Below the pieces are notes generated by a model. That model saw only the letters and a program-made list of their open reading frames with translations. It searched no databases and was not told where the DNA came from. 64,000 nt of DNA from Gammaproteobacteria bacterium (lineage in GTDB: Bacteria; Pseudomonadota; Gammaproteobacteria; SZUA-140): NCBI GenBank assembly GCA_016716465.1, contig JADJWH010000004.1, positions 248,001 through 312,000 on the forward strand, written 5' to 3'. How positions within the stretch are numbered: the stretch's first letter is position 1; each line of letters starts with the position of its first letter. Positions 1 through 9,591 of this stretch are shown piece by piece. The translations under genes were made by a program, and so were the position numbers.

Positions 1-34
1 CCGGCGATGGCAATCGCGCCGCCGCCCGCGAGGC

Positions 35-907
35 TCAGCCGAGGTAGTGCGCGGCCAGTCCGGCGAATACCGCCGCGCCGAACCAGTTGTTGTTGAGGAA
101 GGCACGGAAGCAGTGCGCGGGTTCGCGCGCGCGGATCAGATACTGCTGATACACGGCGAGTGCCGCCGCCGCGAGGAGGCCGGCGTAATACGCCGGTCCC
201 AGCCGCAGGTATGCGCCGATCACGGCCAGCACCAGCAGCGCGGCCGCGTGCAGCGCGCCGACCGCGAAGCGGTCGGCGGAACCGAACAGGATGGCCGTCG
301 AGCGCACCCCGATGCGCAGATCGTCCGCCCGGTCGACCATGGCGTATTCGGTATCGTAGGCCACGGTCCACAACAGGGTGGCGAGATACAGCAGCCAGCC
401 GATGCCCGGCACGGCGCCGGTCTGCGCCGCGAAGGCCATCGGCACCGCCCAGCCGAAGGCGAGGCCGAGATAGACCTGCGGCAGGTCGGTGTAGCGTTTC
501 ATGAACGGATAGCTCGCCGCGAGTGCCGCGCCGACCAGGGATAGCAGTACGGTGAGCCGGTTCATGGTCAGCACCAGCGCGAAGGCGGCGAGGGAGAGTA
601 CGACGAACAGCGCCACCGCCTCGCTCGGCGCCACCTGCCCGCGCGCCAGCGGACGCTCGCGGGTGCGCGCCACGTGCGGATCGAAGTCGCGGTCGGCGAA
701 GTCGTTGATCGTGCACCCGGCCGAGCGCATCAACACAACGCCGAGGACGAACACGAGCACTACCCCGACATCCGGCCGCCCTGCGCCCGCGATCCACAGC
801 GCCCACAGCGTCGGCCACAGCAGCAGCAGGCTGCCGATCGGCCGGTCCAGCCGCATCAGGCGGACGTAGGCGGACAGGCGCGCGCCCGGCGTGAGCGGCG
901 CGCTCAT
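35..907 (-). CDS. ubiA: 4-hydroxybenzoate octaprenyltransferase UbiA
   Basis: This integral membrane prenyltransferase attaches the polyprenyl chain to 4-hydroxybenzoate in ubiquinone synthesis. At 290 residues it has the usual family length. Two aspartate-rich motifs that bind Mg-prenyl diphosphate are visible: NDFADRDFD at residues 68-76 and DTEYAMVDRADD at 185-196. Alternating hydrophobic stretches from about residue 25 to the C-terminus fit the family's membrane helices. The ATG overlaps the ubiC stop (ATGA), so the pair is translationally coupled and supplies two consecutive pathway steps. Identification is secure from the motifs and the ubiC partner. Confidence 0.96.
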   Translation of the reverse strand: MSAPLTPGARLSAYVRLMRLDRPIGSLLLLWPTLWALWIAGAGRPDVGVVLVFVLGVVLMRSAGCTINDFADRDFDPHVARTRERPLARGQVAPSEAVALFVVLSLAAFALVLTMNRLTVLLSLVGAALAASYPFMKRYTDLPQVYLGLAFGWAVPMAFAAQTGAVPGIGWLLYLATLLWTVAYDTEYAMVDRADDLRIGVRSTAILFGSADRFAVGALHAAALLVLAVIGAYLRLGPAYYAGLLAAAALAVYQQYLIRAREPAHCFRAFLNNNWFGAAVFAGLAAHYLG

Positions 908-1470
908 CCGCGCGCGCCCGTGAGCGCCGGCAGGAAGATCTCGCCCACCAGCAGCGGACGACCGCCCAGCGTAAAGACGGAACGCCGGCCCCAGATCACG
1001 GCCGCGTCGCGACCGCCGGCCAGTTCGCGGTACAGCGGCTGCCCCGGGCGGATCTCGGCGACCTCGATCGCCCCGCGGCGCATGCCGCGGGTGGAAAACA
1101 GCAGTTCGCCCAGCGGGCGATCGCCCAGCCGGGCGAAGCGCCGCAGATCGCCGCGCAGCGTGCCGGCGGGTATGACCGTGCGCGCGAACACCCAGGGGGT
1201 GTCGCCGCAGGCCAGGAGCACCTCGCGCACCAGGGCGAATTCATGATCCGGCAGGCCGAGCGCGCGCCGCTCGTTGCGCAAGGGCCGCTGCCAGCGCTGC
1301 GCGAGCAGATGCACCCTGAAACCGCGCGGACAGAGCTGGCGCAGGCGCCGGGTCAGCGATGTGGCGTCGACCAGCCAGTGCAGCTGTTCCACCGGCACCC
1401 GGCGGCGCAGACGGACGTCGAGCGGGCGCCAGCACGGCCCGCCGCGGCAGTTGAATCCCTTGTATGCCAC
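904..1470 (-). CDS. ubiC: Chorismate--pyruvate lyase UbiC
   Basis: UbiC removes pyruvate from chorismate to give 4-hydroxybenzoate, the first committed ubiquinone step, in the cytoplasm. The product is 188 residues, somewhat longer than the 165 of E. coli because of an arginine-rich N-terminal segment. Family signatures include VREV with Arg82, ARTVIP at 96-101, and GEIFLP with Glu177; Arg82 and Glu177 correspond by position to the product-binding Arg and Glu of E. coli UbiC. It overlaps ubiA by 4 bp and lies 43 bp after recG. A start a few codons further in is possible, since the first 15 residues are not family-like. Confidence 0.92.
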   Translation of the reverse strand: MAYKGFNCRGGPCWRPLDVRLRRRVPVEQLHWLVDATSLTRRLRQLCPRGFRVHLLAQRWQRPLRNERRALGLPDHEFALVREVLLACGDTPWVFARTVIPAGTLRGDLRRFARLGDRPLGELLFSTRGMRRGAIEVAEIRPGQPLYRELAGGRDAAVIWGRRSVFTLGGRPLLVGEIFLPALTGARG

Positions 1471-1513
1471 CGTCTGCTCTATCCCTCAAGGTCACCTGTC
1501 CCTGCGGCCGGGA

Positions 1514-3643
1514 TCATACCGCGCCGTAGCGCGGCCGGTCGCCCAGCCAGCGCCGGATCAGCGGACTTACCCGCTCCGGGTAATGCTCCAGCAGCAGCGC
1601 GGCGCACTGCCCCGCGGCGGGGATCAGTTCCTGGTCGCGCACCACATCGGCCGTGCGCAGCTGCGCGATCCCCGCCTGGCGCACACCGAGGATCTCGCCC
1701 GGTCCGCGCAGCTCCAGATCGCGCCGCGCGATCTCGAAGCCGTCGCCGGTATCGCGCAGCGCGGCGAGGCGCAGGCGGCCGCGCTCCGACAAGGGGCTAT
1801 GATACATCAGCACACAGGCGCTTTTTTCGCTGCCGCGGCCGACGCGCCCGCGCAACTGGTGCAACTGGGCCAGGCCGAGCCGCTCGGCGTTCTCGATGAT
1901 CATCAGGCCCGCGTTGGGCACGTCCACGCCGACCTCGATGACGGTGGTCGCGACCAGCAGCTGGATGGCGCCGTCCTTGAACGCCGCCATCACCGCCTCC
2001 TTCTCCGCCGGCTTCATGCGCCCGTGCAGCAGTCCGACGGCGAGGTCCGGCAGCGCCTCGCGCAGCAGCTCCGACGCCTCTTGCGCGGCCTGGCACTGCA
2101 GCGCCTCCGATTCCTCAATCAGCGTGCAGACCCAGTAGGCCTGCTGGCCGCGCCGGCACACCTCGCGCACGCGCTCGATCACCTCGGCGCGGCGCGCATC
2201 CGGCACGATCACCGTCGTCACCGGCTGCCGGCCCGGCGGCAGCTCGTCGATGATAGAACAGTCGAGATCGGCGTAGGCGGTCATCATCAGGGTGCGCGGG
2301 ATCGGCGTCGCCGTCATGATCAGCTGGTGGGGGTAGCGTCCGCCATCGCGCCCCTTCTCGCGCAGCGCCAGCCGTTGATGCACCCCGAAGCGGTGCTGCT
2401 CGTCCACCACCACCAGCCCGAGCGCGGCGAAGACCACGTCCTGCTGAAACAGGGCATGGGTCCCGACCGCCACCGCCGCCCGCCCGGAACGGATCGCCTC
2501 CAGCGCCTGGGCGCGCGCACCGGCGCGAGACTTGCCGGCGAGGTGGATCACCTCGATGCCGAGCGGCCGCAGCCAGGCGGCGATATTGCGGTAATGCTGT
2601 TCGGCCAGCAGCTCGGTCGGCGCCATGACGGCCGCCTGGCAGCCCGCTTCGACGGCCTGCAGCACGGCGGCGGCGGCGACCACCGTCTTGCCGGAGCCGA
2701 CATCGCCCTGCACCAGGCGTTGCATCGGCTGCGACCGCCGCAGATCCGCCTCGATCTCTGCGATCACGCGGCGCTGGGCCGCGGTCGGCACGAAGGGCAG
2801 GGCCGCGAGAAAGCGCGCGCGCAATTCGCCCGGGACAGCGCAGACAGGCGCCCGATGATGCTGCATGCCGGCGCGCAGCATGCGCAGGCTGAGCTGGTGC
2901 GCCAGCAGTTCCTCGAAGGCGAGCCGCCTGCGCAGCGGATGCGAACCGTCGAGCAGGGCCTGCAGATCGGCCGCGGGCGGCGGCCGGTGCAGATAGAACA
3001 GGGCCGCGCGCAACTCACCGAATCCATGCCGCGCAATCACCTCGGCGGGCAGCAATTCCCTCAGGGGGTCATGCTCTCCGGCCGCGGCGGCGGAACACTC
3101 CAGCGCCTGGGCAACGAGCCCGCGCAGCGAGGACTGGCGCAGACCCGCCGTGACGGGATAGACCGGCGTCAGGCCCGGCTCCTCCGCGCGCTCGGACGCG
3201 GCATCGGCGCGCCGGTATTCCGGATGCGCCATCTCCAGACTGCCGGGGCCGCCCCGGACCTCGCCGTAGCAGCGCAGGCGCACCCCGCGCGCGAGCCCCT
3301 CCTGCTGGCGGGCGCTGAAATGGAAAAAGCGCAGCGTGATGGTGCCGGTGCCATCGCCGAGCCGGGACAACAGCATGCGGCGGCGGCCGTAACGGATCTC
3401 GGTCAACAGCACCTCGCCCTCGATCACCGCCTCATCGCCCGCCTGCAGGGTTCCGATCGGCGCCACCCGGGTGCGATCCTGGTAACGGATCGGGAGATGA
3501 AACAGCAGGTCCTGCACGGTGCGGATCTCCAGCCGTGCGAGCAGATCCTCCAGATGGGGGCTGACCCGCTTCAGGCGGCCGACGGGTGAGGACAGGGATA
3601 GCCCTTCCTGCTGTGCGTTCGCGCGGGAGACCACGGCGCGCAT
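1514..3643 (-). CDS. recG: ATP-dependent DNA helicase RecG
   Basis: RecG regresses stalled replication forks and migrates branched recombination intermediates. The 709 residues match the family (693 in E. coli). An N-terminal wedge/OB region occupies roughly residues 20-170, followed by the helicase core with Walker A GDVGSGKT at 313-320, APTELLAEQH at 341-350 and the DEQH box at 414-417. The C-terminal helicase half contains TATPIPRTL, LLHGRM and QLRGRVGRG. It sits in a minus-strand run after ridA and spoT, with a gap of about 41 bp, an arrangement found in many gammaproteobacteria. Start and identity are well supported. Confidence 0.97.
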   Translation of the reverse strand: MRAVVSRANAQQEGLSLSSPVGRLKRVSPHLEDLLARLEIRTVQDLLFHLPIRYQDRTRVAPIGTLQAGDEAVIEGEVLLTEIRYGRRRMLLSRLGDGTGTITLRFFHFSARQQEGLARGVRLRCYGEVRGGPGSLEMAHPEYRRADAASERAEEPGLTPVYPVTAGLRQSSLRGLVAQALECSAAAAGEHDPLRELLPAEVIARHGFGELRAALFYLHRPPPAADLQALLDGSHPLRRRLAFEELLAHQLSLRMLRAGMQHHRAPVCAVPGELRARFLAALPFVPTAAQRRVIAEIEADLRRSQPMQRLVQGDVGSGKTVVAAAAVLQAVEAGCQAAVMAPTELLAEQHYRNIAAWLRPLGIEVIHLAGKSRAGARAQALEAIRSGRAAVAVGTHALFQQDVVFAALGLVVVDEQHRFGVHQRLALREKGRDGGRYPHQLIMTATPIPRTLMMTAYADLDCSIIDELPPGRQPVTTVIVPDARRAEVIERVREVCRRGQQAYWVCTLIEESEALQCQAAQEASELLREALPDLAVGLLHGRMKPAEKEAVMAAFKDGAIQLLVATTVIEVGVDVPNAGLMIIENAERLGLAQLHQLRGRVGRGSEKSACVLMYHSPLSERGRLRLAALRDTGDGFEIARRDLELRGPGEILGVRQAGIAQLRTADVVRDQELIPAAGQCAALLLEHYPERVSPLIRRWLGDRPRYGAV

Positions 3644-3684
3644 CCGTCACCGGCGACGGAGTGGACAGGACGGGCGCATGAATC

Positions 3685-4068
3685 CTACAGGTGCATCACG
3701 GCGTCGATCTCGATCGCCGCCCCGCGCGGGAGCGCCGCCACCTGCACCGCGGCGCGCGCGGGATAGGGCGGCGTGAAATAGCGTCCCATCACCGCATTGA
3801 CCTGGGGAAAATTGGCGAGATCCGCGAGGTAGACGTTCAGCTTGACGATGTCGGCGAAGCTGCCGCCGGACGCCACCGCCACCGCCTGCAGGTTCTCGAA
3901 CACCCTGACCGCCTGCGCCTCGAAACCGCCGGAGACCATTTCCATGGTGGCCGGATCGAGCGGGATCTGGCCCGACAGATAGACCGTGTCGCCCACCCTG
4001 ACCGCCTGTGAATAAGTGCCGATTGCGCCCGGCGCGTCGTCGGTATGGATCGCCTCTCGTACTGCCAT
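3685..4068 (-). CDS. ridA: RidA family enamine/imine deaminase
   Basis: Proteins of this family hydrolyse reactive 2-aminoacrylate and related imines released by PLP enzymes, protecting cytoplasmic PLP enzymes. The 127-residue length is typical of the trimeric fold. The catalytic arginine lies in PARAAVQV (Arg105), with Glu120 in AIEIDAV and the family signature near GQIPLDP at 33-39. It lies between spoT and recG with gaps of about 40 bp on each side, a position commonly occupied by this homologue. It is clearly of the RidA/YjgF/TdcF family; the exact paralogue is less certain. Confidence 0.93.
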   Translation of the reverse strand: MAVREAIHTDDAPGAIGTYSQAVRVGDTVYLSGQIPLDPATMEMVSGGFEAQAVRVFENLQAVAVASGGSFADIVKLNVYLADLANFPQVNAVMGRYFTPPYPARAAVQVAALPRGAAIEIDAVMHL

Positions 4069-4108
4069 TACCCCTCCTCGTTAATCTGAACTGCCGGGTG
4101 CGCCGGTC

Positions 4109-6361
4109 TCAGGCCTTTTTGCGATAGATCTTGACCACGCCATCCAGCGTGCGGATGCGGCGCATCACGCGCGCCAGATGCACGCGGTTCTGCACCCCGA
4201 TGTTGAAGGCGATGCTGCTGTGACTGCCGTCGTGCTCGTCGATCGAGACATTGTTGATGTTGACGTCCATCCCCGCGATCGCGGCCGCGACGGTGGCGAG
4301 CACGCCGCGGCGGTTGAGCGCCTCGACGCGGATCTCGACCGGGAACTCGCCCTGGATGCCCGGCTCCCACTGGACGTCGATCCACTTCTCGGGCTGGTTG
4401 CGGAATTCCTTGATGTTCTTGCACGACTCGGTATGGATCACCACGCCGCGACCGGCCGAGGCGAAACCCTGGATGGCATCGCCCGGGATCGGATAACAGC
4501 ATTTCGCGAAGGTCACCACCATGCCTTCGGTGCCCTTGATGGACAGCGGCCGCGTCGGCGTGCGCGACCCGCCCAGCCAGGCCGGCATGTAGCGCGTGAT
4601 CACGTTCTTGATGCCGCCGGGCCGCACGCGGCTGCGCGCCTTCTCCGCGGTCAACACCTCCATCAGGCGCTTGACCACCAGCGGCGCCAGGCGGTTGCCG
4701 AGACCGATCTCCTCGAACAGGTGATCCAGCCCGGGCGACTTGAACTCCGCCAGCAGGATGCGCACCTTGTCGGGATCGAGATCGGCGATGGAACTGGAAT
4801 AGGCCTTCAGCAGGGCCTGATCCAGCAGGCGACGGCCGACCTCGATCGACTCCTCGCGCTTGAGGTTCTTGAGATAATTGCGGATCGTGGCGCGCGCCTT
4901 GCCCGTCACCACGAAATTGAGCCAGGCCGGATTGGGCCGCGCCCCGCCGGGCGAGGTGATGATCTCGACGGTCTGTCCGCTCGACAGGGTGGTGGACAGC
5001 GGCGCCAGGCGGCGGTCGATCTTGGCGGCCACGCAGGTGTTGCCGATGTCGGTATGCACGGCGTAGGCAAAATCCACCGGGGTCGCGCCGCGCGGCAACG
5101 CCATGATCTTACCGCGCGGCGTGAACACGTAGACCTCGTCCGGGAACAGGTCGATCTTGACGTTCTCGAGGAATTCGAGCGAGTTGCCGGCGTTCTTCTG
5201 GATCTCGAGCAGTCCGCTCATCCACTCGCGCGCGCGCTTCTGCGCCCCGCTGCTGGCCGGACCGCCGTCGCCCAGCTTGTACAGCCAGTGCGCGGCGACG
5301 CCGGCCTCGGACACCATCTCCATGTCCTCGGAACGGATCTGCACCTCGATGTGCACGCCGTAGGGACCGAACAGCACGGTGTGCAGGGACTGATAGCCGT
5401 TCGCCTTCGGGATCGCGATGTAGTCCTTGAAGCGGCCCGGCACCGGCTTGTACAGATTGTGCACCATGCCGAGCGCGCGGTAACAACTGTCGACGCTGTC
5501 GACGATGACGCGGAAGGCGTAGACGTCGAACACCTCGGAGAAGCTCAGGCGCTTGACGCGCATCTTCTCGTAGATGCTGTAGAGGTGTTTCTCGCGTCCG
5601 ACCACCCGGCCCGCCAGCCCTTCCTGGGCCAGGCGCTGCTCGATCGCGTCCTTGATCTTGCCGACGATCTCGCGCCGGTTGCCGCGCGCCTTGCGCACCG
5701 ACTCGGCCAGCACGCGATGACGCGCCGGGTAGTATTCGGCGAAGCCGAGTTCCTGCAGTTCGGTGCGGATGGTGTTCATGCCCAGACGGTTGGCGATCGG
5801 CGCGTAGATCTCCAGCGTCTCGTGCGCGATGCGGCGGCGGGTCTCGGGCGAGCACGCGGTCAGCGTGCGCATGTTGTGCAGGCGGTCGGCGAGCTTGATG
5901 ATGATGACGCGGATGTCCTGCACCATGGCGAGGAGCATCTTGCGGAAGTTCTCCGCCTGCGCCTCGCGGCGGGTCTCGAATTCGATCTGGGTCAGCTTGC
6001 TGACGCCGTCGACCAGCTCCGCCACCTCGGCGCCGAACTCCACGGCGATCTGCTCCTTGGTGACGGGCGTGTCCTCGAGCACGTCGTGCAGGATCGCGGC
6101 GACGATGCACTCGGTGTTGAGGCGCATCTCGGCGAGGATGCGCGCCACCGCGAGCGGATGGCTGATGTAGGGCTCGCCCGAGAGGCGCTGCTGGCCGAGA
6201 TGGGCGCGGGCGCTGAACTGGTGCGCCCGCCTCACCTCATCGATCTGGTCCGCGCTGAGATACGCCGCCAGGACGGCGCACAGATCGTCGAGCAAAAAAT
6301 CGGGGTCCACATGCTGCGGCAGGCTGGAATCGATACGCGTTGCCTGTTCGGTCCGCTTCAA
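4109..6361 (-). CDS. spoT: Bifunctional (p)ppGpp synthetase/hydrolase SpoT
   Basis: This enzyme makes and degrades the alarmone (p)ppGpp. The 750 residues hold an N-terminal HD hydrolase domain with the intact metal motif LHDVLEDT (His92-Asp93), a synthetase domain at about 230-365 with KDYIAIPKANGYQSLH, a TGS domain near 405-470, and a C-terminal ACT domain at about 670-745 containing ALNRRGVLATVAA. The intact HD residues favour SpoT over a hydrolase-dead RelA. It lies 20 bp after rpoZ in the conserved gmk-rpoZ-spoT order. No second RelA homologue is present in the window. Confidence 0.97.
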   Translation of the reverse strand: MKRTEQATRIDSSLPQHVDPDFLLDDLCAVLAAYLSADQIDEVRRAHQFSARAHLGQQRLSGEPYISHPLAVARILAEMRLNTECIVAAILHDVLEDTPVTKEQIAVEFGAEVAELVDGVSKLTQIEFETRREAQAENFRKMLLAMVQDIRVIIIKLADRLHNMRTLTACSPETRRRIAHETLEIYAPIANRLGMNTIRTELQELGFAEYYPARHRVLAESVRKARGNRREIVGKIKDAIEQRLAQEGLAGRVVGREKHLYSIYEKMRVKRLSFSEVFDVYAFRVIVDSVDSCYRALGMVHNLYKPVPGRFKDYIAIPKANGYQSLHTVLFGPYGVHIEVQIRSEDMEMVSEAGVAAHWLYKLGDGGPASSGAQKRAREWMSGLLEIQKNAGNSLEFLENVKIDLFPDEVYVFTPRGKIMALPRGATPVDFAYAVHTDIGNTCVAAKIDRRLAPLSTTLSSGQTVEIITSPGGARPNPAWLNFVVTGKARATIRNYLKNLKREESIEVGRRLLDQALLKAYSSSIADLDPDKVRILLAEFKSPGLDHLFEEIGLGNRLAPLVVKRLMEVLTAEKARSRVRPGGIKNVITRYMPAWLGGSRTPTRPLSIKGTEGMVVTFAKCCYPIPGDAIQGFASAGRGVVIHTESCKNIKEFRNQPEKWIDVQWEPGIQGEFPVEIRVEALNRRGVLATVAAAIAGMDVNINNVSIDEHDGSHSSIAFNIGVQNRVHLARVMRRIRTLDGVVKIYRKKA

Positions 6362-6381
6362 GGGCTATCCCGTCATGCCGT

Positions 6382-6723
6382 TCAGTCTTCCAGGTCCTGA
6401 TCGTCCCGCTGGGCCGGCACCTCCTGGCGGAACTCCTGCTGCAGTTCCTGCTGGAGCTCCTGCTCCAGGCGCTGGCGGAAATCGTCCTGCTCCGTCACGG
6501 CCTCATCCAGCTCCGCGCGCGCGCTGGCCTCGTGCAGGATCGAGAAATCCACGTTGCCCTCGGCGATCTCGCGCAGCGCGAGCACGGTCGGCTTGTCGTT
6601 GTCCCAGGGCAGCGTCGGCTCCCTGCCCTTGCTGAGCTGGCGCGCGCGCTTGCTGGCGACCAGCACGAGATCGAAGCGGTTGGGGATGTGATCGAGACAG
6701 TCTTCTACGGTGATGCGTGCCAT
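6382..6723 (-). CDS. rpoZ: RNA polymerase omega subunit RpoZ
   Basis: Omega helps assemble the beta-prime subunit of RNA polymerase and forms part of one ppGpp site. The first 60 residues are diagnostic: MARITVEDCLDHIPNRFDLV and ASKRARQL are the classic omega core. At 113 residues it is longer than the 91 of E. coli because of a C-terminal tail (about residues 75-113) rich in Gln and Glu, which looks flexible or coiled. It precedes spoT in the usual order and is separated from gmk by 115 bp containing a possible promoter. Confidence 0.97.
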   Translation of the reverse strand: MARITVEDCLDHIPNRFDLVLVASKRARQLSKGREPTLPWDNDKPTVLALREIAEGNVDFSILHEASARAELDEAVTEQDDFRQRLEQELQQELQQEFRQEVPAQRDDQDLED

Positions 6724-6789
6724 GCGGTGTCATTCTCCATTTCGTCAAGTCATTGTTCGCGCGCGCTATTCAGCCGCGCCATGGGGCCC

Positions 6790-6795
6790 ATTATA
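6790..6795 (-). promoter_or_regulatory. Possible -10 element for rpoZ-spoT
   Basis: Reading the minus strand, the hexamer here is a perfect TATAAT, about 67 bases upstream of the rpoZ ATG in the 115-bp gap after gmk. No convincing -35 is seen at the matching distance. An internal promoter for rpoZ-spoT is plausible but unproven. Confidence 0.35.
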
Positions 6796-6838
6796 CCGGT
6801 TTTCAGATCCGGCACACGCCGGCGGGATGCGGGGAGGG

Positions 6839-7492
6839 TTATTTCAGCAGCCCCTGCAGCAGGGCCTGGTGACGCTCCGCCTGCAGCGAGAGGCGCAGGC
6901 GCTCGGCGCGCAGGATGGCGCGCAGATCGGCCAGCGCCGCCTCGAAATGATCGTTGATGACGATGAAATCGTACTCGGAATAATGGGATATCTCCTCGAC
7001 CGCGGCCTGCAGGCGGCGCTCTATGACGGCCGGGGCATCCTTCCCGCGGCCATTCAGGCGTTCGCGCAGCACCTCGCCCGAGGGCGGCAGGATGAAGATC
7101 CCGACCGCCTCCGGAAAGGCCTGGCGCACCTGCTGGGCGCCCTGCCAGTCGATCTCCAGGATGACATCGGAGCCCTGCGCGAGCCGGGACGCCACCTCCA
7201 TCCGTCCGGTACCGTAGTAATTGCCGAACACCTCGGCGTGTTCCAGAAACTCGCCCGCCTCGATCATGGCGAGGAAGCGCTCGCGCTCCACGAAATGATA
7301 GTCGATGCCCTCGCGCTCACCGGCCCGCGGCGGACGCGTGGTGAACGAGACCGACACCGAGACTCCGGTGTCATCGGCCAGCAGCGCCCGCACCAGGCTG
7401 GTCTTGCCCGCGCCCGAGGGCGCCGACACGATGAACAGCGTGCCGGGGACGAAACCTTCGCGCGGAGGGATTGACGTACCGTTCAATGGCAT
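6839..7492 (-). CDS. gmk: Guanylate kinase
   Basis: Guanylate kinase phosphorylates GMP to GDP. The 217-residue protein has the P-loop APSGAGKT at residues 24-31, the GMP-binding segment SVSFTTRPPRAGE and DYHFVERERF, and the lid and core order of the family. The N-terminus is about a dozen residues longer than E. coli Gmk. The ATG lies inside the last codons of the upstream broken RCC1 gene (overlap of about 10 bp), so its ribosome site (GTGAGGAA) now belongs to that inserted gene. Normally yicC is the immediate upstream neighbour. Confidence 0.97.
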   Translation of the reverse strand: MPLNGTSIPPREGFVPGTLFIVSAPSGAGKTSLVRALLADDTGVSVSVSFTTRPPRAGEREGIDYHFVERERFLAMIEAGEFLEHAEVFGNYYGTGRMEVASRLAQGSDVILEIDWQGAQQVRQAFPEAVGIFILPPSGEVLRERLNGRGKDAPAVIERRLQAAVEEISHYSEYDFIVINDHFEAALADLRAILRAERLRLSLQAERHQALLQGLLK

Positions 7493-9438
7493 TTCCTCAC
7501 TGCTTGTACTCGGAATTGACGTGATCGAATCATTAAACTCAGAATCAGCCCACTCAATAGCAGAAAATCCACCGCCCCTCCGCCACCTTCATCATTATCA
7601 GCATTGGTGGCTGCGAGCAGGCATGTGACAGTTACATCAACAATGTCAGCAGTTCCCATGGCACCAACACCATCTGATACCGCGCAGACATACCCATCAG
7701 GCTGTTGCGAGATAGCGATACTGTAGCCTGCCCCGGCAGACAGAGGCGTGGAGAAGATAAAATCGCCGTTCGCCGAAAGAGGCAGGTCGTCTGCGCCGTT
7801 ATTTTGCAGCACAAGCGTACCACTCAACCCGGAAATCACGCCTCCGATCGTATGGGTATCATTGGCGCAGACCACGTGCACGTTGACAACGTTGGCTCCA
7901 TTGACTGATCCAGACCCCCCATCGACCACGCAAGTCTGGCCGGCCGGTTGCGCCTGCACCGTGACAGCGTACGTACTGCCATTGGTAAGGGCTGCGTCAA
8001 AAACAACCCCCCCGTTTGCGGAAACCGAAAGGTCATCGCCACCGTTGTTCTGCAACACCAAAGTACCGACCAAGCCGGAAACGTCACCACCTATGGTGTA
8101 ACTCGGAATAACCACATTGCCGACGGAGAGCCCAATACTACCGCTTATATTCCCCACCGTTGCTGTAATGGTCGTAACGCCATTGTTCAACCCATGAACC
8201 GTTCCATCCAGATCCACAGTCGCAACCGCTTCATCACTGCTACTCCAGACAACCCCTATCCCCTTCACAATCCCGTTGTTATTTACGTTATTGGTGTCGT
8301 ACCAGTAGTGCACAGTGCCATCAGCAAGCAGCGCAAGATTGTGATCCATCGTATCGATTGCCAACACAGGTGAAGTGAAGCTCCCCACAACTGGGACCGG
8401 GGTATCTCCCCAGAATTTCAATGTACCGTCCTGAAGAAGTGCCAGGTTCTGAAAACTTCCGGCAGCGATTGCTGACAGCGAGTCGACCCCAACCACCGTT
8501 ACCGGCACAACAGATTTGACCGCGCTTTCAAATGGGTACGCCCCCCAGCATTTCATCGTACCGTCGCTCAGTGAAGTGCAACTATGATGCGTCCCCGTCA
8601 CTATTGCAGTAGCTGTATTTATGCCGCTCACGGACACAGGAATATCCGAGTTTGTGTCCGTACCATCCCCGAGTTGACCAGGCTTAATTCCCACCGGAGT
8701 TTGATCGGAGGCGGCTGTGATTTCTTCCGGATGCGATTGCCGTGGCGGCAGCGACACCTGCTGACACCGGCGTGCTGGTACTTGGGATAGGGCCGGGGCC
8801 AGGAAAGGCTACACCGGCATAATGCGATCCCCAGCATTGTACGGTCTGATCAGCAAGTAATGCGCAACTGTGACCATATCCCAAGGCAATATCAGTGGCG
8901 GTTGAAATTCCGCTCACCGTCACAGGCACCAAGGAATCAACGTTTGTACCATCACCCAACTGACCGCTGCTATTATCTCCCCAACATTGAATTTGGCCGC
9001 TGGCCAACAATGCACAACTGTGTCCGCCTCCTAGCGATATTCCGTCGGCGCCAACCGCAATCGCCGTGGCAGTGCTCACCCCATCTACCGCCACCGGGAT
9101 ACCGGTAGTTATCCCTGTACCGTCGCCTAGCTGACCATCGAAATTATATCCCAGCGCACCCGCCCATTGGCTAGCAAGGCACAGCTATGCCCGCCGCCCC
9201 CTGCAATCGCAGTCGCGTATACATCAAGCACAGTTGAGCTAGCGTCGCTATAAGCGCCTAAAGCACTAAACGTCTGAGTACTGCCAACATTTATTACGGG
9301 ATTGGAAGCAGTTACGGAAATATAACTAAGGGTAAGCTCCGGAGTTAACGGTGGCTGTGGCGGGGCGCCGTAAGATAACTGGTTAAACATCAGCAAGCAG
9401 AGAAAAAAGCCCTGCAAACCAACTCCGGCCAGCTTCAC
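7483..9438 (-). pseudogene. Frameshifted RCC1-repeat surface/secreted protein gene
   Basis: Three consecutive reading frames encode one protein family. An exported N-terminus (GTG at 9438 behind an AGGAGGGG ribosome site, then a hydrophobic leader) is followed by RCC1-type repeats with GHSCALL, CWG and QLGDGT motifs. A Big2-like Ig segment comes near 8060-8260, then two repeats containing GTLVLQNNG, and a C-terminal tail GGGGAVD plus hydrophobic segment plus basic residues. Frame breaks occur near 9155, where one G appears missing in the CWG codons, and near 8680-8730. The gene is AT-richer than its neighbours and sits between yicC and gmk, which are usually adjacent. I read it as a decayed accessory gene. 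Assembly errors could also explain the indels. Confidence 0.75.
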
Positions 9439-9591
9439 ATCCCCTCCTGTTTTTGCGCTTTTGTAAAATTCTAGCACGCACAGAATGCCGGACCCGGTAT
9501 GATTTGCCTGCATTTATTCCATCAAGCGATTACAGCCATACGATCTTTTCAGCAACAGAACAGATAGGTCTCTGAATAACAATAGCAAATA

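Noticed and set aside
1274..3589. 771-codon frame antisense to recG
   Set aside because: RecG helicase motifs are complete on the minus strand, and the opposite translation is repetitive and motif-free.
4178..6400. 740-codon frame antisense to spoT
   Set aside because: spoT has intact HD, synthetase, TGS and ACT motifs on the other strand. The antisense translation lacks any domain pattern.
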